DNA of 5,319 bases from an uncultured Dechloromonas sp. (GTDB taxonomy: Bacteria; Pseudomonadota; Gammaproteobacteria; Burkholderiales; Rhodocyclaceae). The position numbers were made by a program, and so were the translations under genes. The notes under the pieces are model-generated. The model saw nothing but the letters and a program-made list of their open reading frames with translations. It was not told the origin of the DNA and made no database searches. Shown one piece after another: positions 1 through 5,275 of the stretch; position 1 is the first letter of the stretch, and each line of letters begins with the position of its first letter. The stretch spans positions 1-5,319 of the forward strand of contig CALKUR010000037.1 in NCBI GenBank assembly GCA_937996725.1. The letters run 5' to 3'.

Positions 1-286
1 CTGTTAATAACAGAATGCCGGCAGAAGCGGCCCAGCGGCGCCAATCGGTCGCCGAGCCGAAGCTATCCCCAAACAGGCTACCCATAGCGCGATGGGTGCT
101 TTGTCCGGCCAGCTGGAGGGCGCTTTGCCACTGTTTCTGATGCGCCAGCGCCTGCTCGCGCATTTGTGCCAGTCGGGCAGTAATGCTGCTCGGTAGTGCC
201 CCGGTGCTTTGATCCAGGGCAGACACCATAGCCTTGGCCAACAGATTTTCCTGTGGCGAGGTCGGGTGGTCTGTTTCGTGGGTCAT
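1..286 (-). CDS. DUF3619 family protein, C-terminus cut off by the window edge
   Basis: The reverse strand reads from an ATG at 286-284 through 95 codons with no stop before the left edge. The N-terminus is soluble, Ala/Gln/Leu-rich and probably helical (roughly residues 12-62). After a WRRWAASAGILLLT stretch (residues 82-95) a hydrophobic segment begins that looks like the start of a single membrane span. No Cys is present, so there is no zinc anti-sigma (HxxxCxxC) motif in this part. The start overlaps the sigma-factor stop by four bases (ATGA), which implies translational coupling and one transcript. The pattern and position fit the uncharacterised DUF3619 family that sits next to this sigma factor in Betaproteobacteria. 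A regulatory or anti-sigma role is only a guess from the neighbourhood. Confidence 0.8.
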   Translation of the reverse strand, partial: MTHETDHPTSPQENLLAKAMVSALDQSTGALPSSITARLAQMREQALAHQKQWQSALQLAGQSTHRAMGSLFGDSFGSATDWRRWAASAGILLLT

Positions 287-855
287 AGCTGTATTCCTTT
301 TGCTTTCAGAGCCGTTGCCAGGGCCTGGGTGGCCCGCGAGCAATGGGTTTTGACGCTGCCCTGGGAGCAACCCATGGCCTCGGCGGTCTCTGCAGTATCC
401 AATCCCTCCCAATAACGCATCAGGAAGGCTTCTCGTTGACGTGCCGGCAGTTTTGCCAGCTCATTTTCCAGAATTTCCAGCATCTGGCGCTGTTCCACGG
501 CGGCATCAGGCTGCTCCTGCTGGTCGCTGTTCGGGTCACGTAGGCGCTCGATCCGGTCCAGATCGCTTTCTTCGTCCGTATCGCTGTTGCCGCCTAAGGC
601 CGAAAATACGGTCGTCCACAGGTTGCGAACCTTGCTGCGACGGTAAAAGTCGCGAATGGTGTTCTGCAGAATGCGCTGGAATAGGGCGGGCAGCTCGTTT
701 GCCGGGCGGTCGCCATAACTTTCGGCCAGCTTGAGCATGGCGTCCTGCACGATATCCAGGGCATTTTCCTCGTTATGCACGGCAAACCAGGCCGTTTTAT
801 AGGCCCGGCGCTCGACATCAGCGAGAAAAGCGTCCAGTTCGCGAGGGGTAGCCAA
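283..855 (-). CDS. ECF-like RNA polymerase sigma factor (sigma-70 family), TTG start
   Basis: This 190-residue protein should bind core RNA polymerase and direct it to a specific promoter set. Sigma region 2 spans about residues 11-78 and includes ALDIVQDAMLKLAE (32-45) and the basic RDFYRRSKVRN stretch (68-78). An acidic linker follows at about 88-120. Region 4 (about 123-178) has LPARQREAFLMRYWEGLD and a helix-turn-helix ending in GCSQGSVKTHCSRA. The size fits an ECF-type factor with only regions 2 and 4. No ATG is available: the frame is open back to a TGA at 901-903, with two adjacent TTG codons at 858-856 and 855-853. GGAG (rc of 863-866) is 7 nt from the second and 4 nt from the first, so I prefer 855, giving MATPRELDAF; 858 would add one residue. 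The stop TGA overlaps the next gene's ATG. It is transcribed divergently from ilvB. Its target genes cannot be inferred. Confidence 0.9.
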   Translation of the reverse strand: MATPRELDAFLADVERRAYKTAWFAVHNEENALDIVQDAMLKLAESYGDRPANELPALFQRILQNTIRDFYRRSKVRNLWTTVFSALGGNSDTDEESDLDRIERLRDPNSDQQEQPDAAVEQRQMLEILENELAKLPARQREAFLMRYWEGLDTAETAEAMGCSQGSVKTHCSRATQALATALKAKGIQL

Positions 856-883
856 CAAATTGCTCCGGATTTTGGAGTGGATG

Positions 884-892
884 ATTCTAGCA
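884..892 (-). promoter_or_regulatory. Candidate extended -10 promoter for the sigma-factor gene
   Basis: Read on the minus strand, this is TGC followed by TAGAAT, matching an extended -10 element (TGnTAnnnT). No good -35 box lies 17-18 nt upstream, which is tolerable for extended -10 promoters. Transcription would start near 877, about 20 nt before the TTG start. It lies back to back with the candidate ilvB -35 box. This is a motif reading by eye, not a measurement. Confidence 0.35.
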
Positions 893-896
893 AGCC

Positions 897-925
897 TTGC
901 TCAAAAGCGCTGCACTGGCTATCAT
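897..925 (+). promoter_or_regulatory. Candidate sigma-70 promoter of the ilvBNC operon
   Basis: TTGCTC (897-902) and TATCAT (920-925) are separated by 17 nt. The -10 box matches TATAAT at five of six positions and the -35 matches TTGACA at three. Transcription would begin near 932 and leave a leader of about 100 nt before ilvB. It is the best-spaced box pair I saw between the divergent genes. Confidence 0.45.
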
Positions 926-929
926 TGGC

Positions 930-1022
930 GGTTTTCCCCGTAACCACAACCCTGTTGTCGGAGCCACTCACAAGGTGTGCGAGCCGGATAGGGGCAAGGC
1001 GAAGTGAATCTTCGCGAGGAGG
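930..1022 (+). promoter_or_regulatory. Structured 5' leader of ilvB, with small hairpins and the Shine-Dalgarno
   Basis: Two perfect small stems are visible. ACAAC (946-950) pairs with GTTGT (954-958) across a 3-nt loop. GCGAAG (999-1004) pairs with CTTCGC (1010-1015) across a 5-nt loop. The second stem ends one base before AGGAGG (1017-1022), a full Shine-Dalgarno 7 nt from the ATG at 1030, which fixes the ilvB start. A weaker stem GGTT (930-933)/AACC (942-945) also exists. I see no stop-terminated leader peptide rich in Leu, Ile or Val and no hairpin followed by a T run, so classical attenuation is not supported. Control of initiation by structure near the ribosome site is possible but unproven. 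Confidence 0.4.
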
Positions 1023-1029
1023 TGTGTGT

Positions 1030-2748
1030 ATGTCAGCAACAATAAGCGGCGCAGAAATTCTTGTGAAATGTCTGCAGGCTGAAAACGTCGATACGATTTT
1101 CGGCTATCCCGGTGGCTCGGTTCTTCATATTTACGACGAGCTCTTCAAACAAGACACAATCCATCACGTACTGGTGCGTCACGAGCAAGCTGCCGTGCAC
1201 GCAGCCGATGCCTATTCGCGTTCGTCGCAGCGCGTCGGCGTGGCGCTGGTGACCTCGGGCCCCGGCCTGACCAATGCGGTGACCGGTATTGCCACGGCCT
1301 ATTACGATTCGATTCCGCTGGTCGTGATCAGCGGTCAGGTGCCGACCTTCTACATTGGTCAGGATGCCTTCCAGGAAAGCGACGCCGTCGGTATTACGCG
1401 TCCGTGCGTCAAGCACAACTTCCTGGTCAAAGACGTTAAGGATCTCGCCGTCACGATTAAAAAAGCCTTCCATATCGCGCGCAGCGGCCGTCCTGGCCCC
1501 GTGTTGATCGATATTCCGAAGGACGTGACGGCCCACAAAACTGAATTTGATTACCCGGAAACGGTCAACATCCGTTCCTACAACCCGGTGCACAAGGGTC
1601 ACCAGGGTCAGATCAAGAAGGCAGCGCATCTGCTGCTGGAAGCCAAGCGCCCGATGATCTACTCGGGTGGTGGTGTGATCCTTTCGGATGCCGCTGATCC
1701 GCTGACCAAATTGGCCCGCCAATTGGGTTTTCCGATCGTCAACACCCTGATGGGCTTGGGCGCCTATCCGGCCACCGACAAGCAGTTCTTGGGTATGCCG
1801 GGCATGCACGGTACTTACGAGGCCAACATGGCCATGCAGCATTGCGATGTATTGCTGGCCGTAGGCGCCCGTTTTGATGACCGCGTGATTGGTAATCCGG
1901 AAGATTTCGCCAAGCATCCGCGCAAGATCATCCACATCGATATCGATCCCTCGTCGATCTCGAAGCGCGTCAAAGTAGACGTGCCCATCGTCGGTAACGT
2001 GCCGGACGTGCTGGAAGAGTTGAGCAAGCAACTGGAAGCCATCGGCGGCAAGCCGGATGCGGCCGTCGCCCAGTGGTGGGAAACCATTGCAGGCTGGCGT
2101 GGTCGCGAGAGCCTCAAGTACCGCACCAGCCCAGACAAGATCATGCCGCAAGCCGTGGTCGAGAAACTCTGGGAAGTCACCAAGGGCGACGCCTTTGTGA
2201 CCTCGGATGTGGGCCAGCACCAGATGTTCGCCGCGCAGTACTACAAGTTCGACAAGCCGCGCCGCTGGATCAACTCCGGCGGTTTAGGCACCATGGGTGT
2301 TGGCCTCCCGTACGCCATGGGCGTGCGTTATGCCAACCCGGGTGCCACCGTGGCCTGCGTGACCGGCGAAGCCTCGATTCAGATGTGCATTCAGGAGCTC
2401 TCGACCTGCAAGCAGTACAGCGTGCCGGTCAAGATCATTAACCTGAACAACGGCTACCTGGGCATGGTTCGCCAGTGGCAGGAGATGTTCTACGACAACC
2501 GTTACTCGCACTCATACATGTCGTCGCTGCCGGACTTCATGAAGCTGGCCGAGGCCTACGGTCACGTCGGCATGCGCATCGAACGTCCGGAAGACGTCGG
2601 TCCGGCGCTGGAGCTGGCGTTTTCCGACAAGCACAAGAACGACCTGGTGTTCATGGACTTCATCATCGACCCGACGGCTAACGTCTTCCCGATGGTGTCG
2701 GCCGGTAAAGGCCTGGCCGATATGGTTCTGGCCGACGATCACCTGTAA
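1030..2748 (+). CDS. ilvB: Acetolactate synthase, large catalytic subunit (AHAS)
   Basis: A ThDP-, Mg- and FAD-dependent cytosolic enzyme of 572 residues, the normal family length. It condenses two pyruvates to 2-acetolactate, or pyruvate with 2-ketobutyrate to acetohydroxybutyrate: the first common step of branched-chain amino acid synthesis. The N-terminal pyrimidine-binding domain (about 4-170) contains FGYPGG (24-29) and the catalytic Glu52 in RHEQAAVHAADAY. The central domain is about 190-330. The C-terminal pyrophosphate-binding domain (about 370-550) contains INSGGLGTMG (414-423) and the ThDP/Mg motif from G446 to N474. That motif reads GEAS, not the textbook GDGS. The upstream frame is open to 775, but AGGAGG at 1017-1022 and the conserved N-terminus fix the start at 1030. 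The sequence resembles E. coli IlvI (AHAS III) more than E. coli IlvB. The small-subunit gene starts 11 nt after the stop. Confidence 0.97.
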   Translation: MSATISGAEILVKCLQAENVDTIFGYPGGSVLHIYDELFKQDTIHHVLVRHEQAAVHAADAYSRSSQRVGVALVTSGPGLTNAVTGIATAYYDSIPLVVISGQVPTFYIGQDAFQESDAVGITRPCVKHNFLVKDVKDLAVTIKKAFHIARSGRPGPVLIDIPKDVTAHKTEFDYPETVNIRSYNPVHKGHQGQIKKAAHLLLEAKRPMIYSGGGVILSDAADPLTKLARQLGFPIVNTLMGLGAYPATDKQFLGMPGMHGTYEANMAMQHCDVLLAVGARFDDRVIGNPEDFAKHPRKIIHIDIDPSSISKRVKVDVPIVGNVPDVLEELSKQLEAIGGKPDAAVAQWWETIAGWRGRESLKYRTSPDKIMPQAVVEKLWEVTKGDAFVTSDVGQHQMFAAQYYKFDKPRRWINSGGLGTMGVGLPYAMGVRYANPGATVACVTGEASIQMCIQELSTCKQYSVPVKIINLNNGYLGMVRQWQEMFYDNRYSHSYMSSLPDFMKLAEAYGHVGMRIERPEDVGPALELAFSDKHKNDLVFMDFIIDPTANVFPMVSAGKGLADMVLADDHL

Positions 2749-2759
2749 GGAGACCCGAT

Positions 2760-3251
2760 ATGCGACACATTATTTCCGTCCTACTGGAAAACGAATCGGG
2801 TGCTCTGTCTCGTGTGGCAGGCCTGTTCTCGGCGCGTGGTTACAACATTCAGTCGCTTACCGTGGCACCGACGGAAGACCCGTCGTTGTCACGCATGACG
2901 CTGGTGACGTTTGGTAACGACGACATCGTTGAACAGATCACCAAGCAGCTCAATAAGCTGGTGGATGTGGTCAAAGTCATTGATCTGTCCGAAGCGCCGC
3001 ACGTCGAGCGTGAGCTGCTCATGATCAAGGTGCGTGCCACCGGCAAAGATCGTGAAGAGATGAAACGACTGGCGGATATTTTCCGTGGCCACATCATCGA
3101 TGTCACCGATTCGGCTTATGTCATTGAGCTGACCGGTACATCGAACAAGCTGGATTCGTTTATTGCAGCGATCGACCCGGTGCTGATTCTGGAAACCGTC
3201 CGTTCGGGCGTCTCCGGTATCGGCCGTGGCGACCGTATGCTCAAGGTTTAA
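2760..3251 (+). CDS. ilvN: Acetolactate synthase, small regulatory subunit
   Basis: This 163-residue protein (named ilvH in E. coli AHAS III, same length) binds the large subunit, raises its activity and confers feedback inhibition by valine. An N-terminal ACT domain occupies about residues 3-76, with ISVLLENESGALSRVAGLFS at 5-24. The C-terminal small-subunit domain (about 83-158) contains FRGHIIDVTDSAYVIELTG. Residues tied to valine binding in E. coli IlvH are present: Asn11, Gly14 and Asn29. I therefore infer a valine-sensitive enzyme. AAGGAG (2747-2752) overlaps the ilvB stop and sits 7 nt before the ATG, so the two subunits are probably translationally coupled. The terminal stretch RSGVSGIGRGDRMLKV is typical of the family. 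No truncation is seen. Confidence 0.97.
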   Translation: MRHIISVLLENESGALSRVAGLFSARGYNIQSLTVAPTEDPSLSRMTLVTFGNDDIVEQITKQLNKLVDVVKVIDLSEAPHVERELLMIKVRATGKDREEMKRLADIFRGHIIDVTDSAYVIELTGTSNKLDSFIAAIDPVLILETVRSGVSGIGRGDRMLKV

Positions 3252-3287
3252 TTTTTCTATTGCTGAATTTTTCCCGAAAGGAACATC

Positions 3288-4304
3288 ATGAAAGTTTATT
3301 ACGACAAGGACGCCGACCTCTCGCTGATCAAGGGCAAGCAGGTCACTATCGTTGGTTACGGTTCGCAAGGCCACGCACATGCGCAGAACCTGCGTGACTC
3401 GGGCGTTAACGTGACTGTTGCCCTGCGCAAGGGTGGTGCCTCGTGGGCCAAGGCCGAAGCCGCTGGTCTGAAGGTTGAAGAAATCGCCGCCGCTGTTAAG
3501 AACGCCGACGTCGTGATGATTCTGCTGCCGGATGAAAACATCCCGGACGTCTACAACAAAGACGTCGCCCCGAACATGAAGAAAGGCGCTGCCCTGGCTT
3601 TTGCACACGGCTTTAATGTGCATTACAACCAGGTGGTGCCGCGCGACGATATCGATGTGATCATGGTTGCCCCGAAGGGCCCTGGCCACACCGTGCGTTC
3701 GGAATACCTCAAGGGTGGCGGTGTACCGTCGCTGATCGCTATTTACCAGGACAAGTCGGGCAAGGCACGTGACATCGCGCTGTCGTATGCGGCTGCCAAC
3801 GGCGGCACCAAGGGTGGCGTGATCGAAACCTCGTTCCGTGAAGAAACCGAAACCGATCTGTTCGGTGAACAGGCTGTCCTGTGTGGCGGTGCGGTTGAGC
3901 TGGTCAAGATGGGCTTCGAAACCCTGACCGAAGCCGGTTACGCGCCGGAAATGGCCTACTTCGAGTGCCTGCATGAACTGAAGCTGATCGTCGACCTGAT
4001 GTACGAAGGCGGCATCGCCAACATGAACTACTCGATCTCGAACAACGCCGAGTACGGTGAGTACGTCACCGGCCAACGCGTGATCGCCGAGCAAGCCCGT
4101 GAAGGTATGCGTGAGTGCCTGCGTAACATCCAGAACGGTGAATACGCCAAGCGCTTCATCCTGGAGGGTCGCACCAACTATCCGGAAATGACTGCCCGTC
4201 GTCGTCTGAACGCAGAGCACCCGATCGAAGTGGTCGGTACGCAACTGCGCGCCATGATGCCGTGGATCGCGAAAAATAAACTCGTCGATCAGTCGAAGAA
4301 CTAA
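3288..4304 (+). CDS. ilvC: Ketol-acid reductoisomerase, class I (NADP-dependent)
   Basis: It converts 2-acetolactate or acetohydroxybutyrate to the dihydroxy acid by Mg-dependent alkyl migration and NADPH reduction, the step after IlvB/IlvN. At 338 residues it is the short class I form. The Rossmann domain (about 1-180) has GYGSQGHAHA (23-32). Arg47 and Ser52 in the following loop are typical of NADPH use. His107 in AHGFNVHY is the conserved catalytic-site histidine. The helical knotted domain carries the metal ligands Asp190 and Glu194 (ETETDLFGEQAVLCGG), Glu226 and Glu230 (YFECLHELKL), and Ser251 in NYSISNNAEYG. All key residues are intact. The 36-nt gap after ilvN is T-rich and ends in AAAGGAA (3277-3283), a good ribosome site for the ATG at 3288. 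The gene ends in tandem stops (TAATAA). It probably shares the ilvBN transcript. Confidence 0.98.
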   Translation: MKVYYDKDADLSLIKGKQVTIVGYGSQGHAHAQNLRDSGVNVTVALRKGGASWAKAEAAGLKVEEIAAAVKNADVVMILLPDENIPDVYNKDVAPNMKKGAALAFAHGFNVHYNQVVPRDDIDVIMVAPKGPGHTVRSEYLKGGGVPSLIAIYQDKSGKARDIALSYAAANGGTKGGVIETSFREETETDLFGEQAVLCGGAVELVKMGFETLTEAGYAPEMAYFECLHELKLIVDLMYEGGIANMNYSISNNAEYGEYVTGQRVIAEQAREGMRECLRNIQNGEYAKRFILEGRTNYPEMTARRRLNAEHPIEVVGTQLRAMMPWIAKNKLVDQSKN

Positions 4305-4320
4305 TAAACCACACGTGTAA

Positions 4321-4442
4321 GAAACCGTCGTGAGCCAGCGTAGAGCGAGGCGTGCGGCGCGCAGCGACCGAAGACATATCGAACTGATAGGCGAGGGAGC
4401 GAGCACCGCACAACAACGCTATGCGTTGGCGCAGCAGGTTTC
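4321..4442. repeat. Long imperfect inverted repeat (possible structured RNA) between ilvC and psd
   Basis: The 150-base gap between ilvC and psd has no gene but can fold into one nested rod. GAAACC (4321-4326) pairs perfectly with GGTTTC (4437-4442). GCCAGCGTAGAGCG (4334-4347) pairs with CGCTATGCGTTGGC (4417-4430) with one mismatch and two G-U pairs. GTGCGG (4352-4357) pairs perfectly with CCGCAC (4406-4411). TATC (4377-4380) can close with GATA (4386-4389) near the tip. All helices share nearly the same centre. A competing local hairpin, CAACGC (4414-4419)/GCGTTG (4423-4428), also exists. There is no T run, so this is not a standard intrinsic terminator. The base of the rod ends 3 nt before GGAG (4446-4449), the psd ribosome site. 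It may be a cis-acting RNA, an mRNA 3'-end stabiliser or a degenerate small repeat element. Confidence 0.55.
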
Positions 4443-4454
4443 AATGGAGTCCAC

Positions 4455-5102
4455 ATGAACTATCCGCATCCATTATTCGCACGAGAAGGCTGGCCTTTTA
4501 TTGGGCTGGCCGTGGGTGCGGCCGTTCTGGCTTCGGTTCTGGATAGCGGTCTGGCCTGGTTGCTCTGGCCGATCGCACTTTTTGTCGTTCAGTTTTTCCG
4601 TGATCCGCCCCGTGTTGTGGCCGGTGGCCCGAACAGCGTGGTCTCGTCGGCTGATGGGCGCGTCATCGTCGTCGCTGAGACCGATGACCCCTGGCTCAAT
4701 CGTCGTGCGATCAAGGTCAGCGTGTTCATGAACGTATTTAACGTGCATTCGAACCGGATCCCAACGGCCTGCGAAGTCGTCGGCAAGTGGTATGTGGCCG
4801 GTAGCTTTCTGAATGCTGCCCTGGATAAAGCCTCGGAGCATAACGAACGCTGCGCCCTCCATCTGCGTACGCCGAGCGGTCAAGACATCACCTGCGTCCA
4901 GATCGCCGGTCTGGTGGCCCGCCGTATTCTCAATTACGCTGAAATCGGTAACCAGTACAAGGCCGGTGAGCGTTATGGCTTCATCCGTTTTGGTTCCCGT
5001 GTTGATTTCTACTTGCCGCTCAACGCCAAGGTCAAAGTCAGCATCGGTGATAAGGTGTATGCTTCATCCACGGTCATTGCCGAACTGGATCAAGCTGCGT
5101 AA
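4455..5102 (+). CDS. psd: Phosphatidylserine decarboxylase proenzyme, short (PSD-A) type
   Basis: This inner-membrane pyruvoyl enzyme of 215 residues decarboxylates phosphatidylserine to phosphatidylethanolamine. Two hydrophobic segments at about 14-29 and 32-47 anchor the N-terminus, followed by the family's FFRDPPR (47-53). Self-cleavage is expected between Gly180 and Ser181 in IRFGSRVDFYLP, making a large beta chain and a small alpha chain of about 35 residues with an N-terminal pyruvoyl group. Asp67 (SSADGRV) and His98 (FNVHSNR) complete the expected Asp-His-Ser triad. The length and the GS cleavage site place it in the short class rather than the roughly 320-residue E. coli type with LGST. 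GGAG at 4446-4449 lies 5 nt before the ATG. The pssA start follows 12 nt after the stop, so the product pair makes and then decarboxylates PS. Whether it is transcribed from the ilv promoter or its own is not visible. Confidence 0.96.
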   Translation: MNYPHPLFAREGWPFIGLAVGAAVLASVLDSGLAWLLWPIALFVVQFFRDPPRVVAGGPNSVVSSADGRVIVVAETDDPWLNRRAIKVSVFMNVFNVHSNRIPTACEVVGKWYVAGSFLNAALDKASEHNERCALHLRTPSGQDITCVQIAGLVARRILNYAEIGNQYKAGERYGFIRFGSRVDFYLPLNAKVKVSIGDKVYASSTVIAELDQAA

Positions 5103-5114
5103 TTAAATCGCCTA

Positions 5115-5275
5115 ATGCTGAACGAAAAGAAACCGCGCAAATCGCTGTTTAACCCGGACGTTAAACGTCGGGGTATCTACATCCTGCCTAATCTGTTTAC
5201 GACGGGCGCGTTGTTCGCGGGTTTCTACGCCATTGTGCAGGCCATGAATGGTGCCTACGAGCAGGCGGCGGTTGC
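5115..5275 (+). CDS. pssA: CDP-diacylglycerol-serine O-phosphatidyltransferase (phosphatidylserine synthase), 3' end missing
   Basis: Only about 53 codons are genomic. The basic N-terminus (KKPRKS...VKRRG) is followed by YILPNLFTTGALFAGFYAIV (22-41), the first membrane span and hallmark start of the membrane-embedded CDP-alcohol phosphatidyltransferase type of Pss. The enzyme makes phosphatidylserine from CDP-diacylglycerol and serine, supplying Psd. The catalytic DGxxARxxxxxxxxGxxxDxxxD motif would lie beyond the cut and is absent. Adapter sequence begins at 5276, so the apparent C-terminus DRKSVV and TAG stop (5295-5297) are artefacts; a naive gene call would give 5115-5297. No Shine-Dalgarno is visible in the AT-rich 12-nt gap after psd, so initiation may depend on coupling to psd. 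No alternative ATG lies nearby upstream. The assignment rests on the N-terminal hallmark plus linkage to psd. Confidence 0.88.

Noticed and set aside
1..13. Perfect palindrome CTGTTA-A-TAACAG at the very left edge.
   Set aside because: It lies inside the DUF3619 coding frame (Leu-Leu-Thr codons of the hydrophobic segment) and is short. It may be chance, and nothing shows that the left edge is an assembly artefact.
975..1007. Ten-codon GTG-started ORF in the ilvB leader.
   Set aside because: It has no ribosome site and no branched-chain codons beyond the start, and its stop falls in a hairpin loop by chance.
775..1029. In-frame upstream extension of ilvB, including a TTG at 925 that would give a Val/Leu-rich stretch.
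   Set aside because: There is no stop before ilvB, so it cannot be a separate leader peptide. It also runs into the oppositely oriented sigma-factor gene. The strong Shine-Dalgarno and family N-terminus place the start at 1030.
1033..2220. Minus-strand open frame of 395 codons antisense to ilvB.
   Set aside because: It is a shadow of ilvB with a biased composition and no recognisable domain.
3250..3272. Two AATTTTT copies in the ilvN-ilvC gap, considered as a terminator.
   Set aside because: No GC-rich hairpin precedes either T run, so termination is not supported; it is an AT-rich spacer before a normal ribosome site.
4311..4318. Palindrome ACACGTGT just after ilvC, considered as an operator.
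   Set aside because: It is only 8 bp, sits after a stop codon away from any promoter I can see, and is likely by chance.
2889..4406. Very long minus-strand open frame (505 codons) antisense to ilvN and ilvC.
   Set aside because: It mirrors two intact, highly conserved genes. Its His/Asp/Val/Arg-rich composition is typical of an antisense shadow frame.
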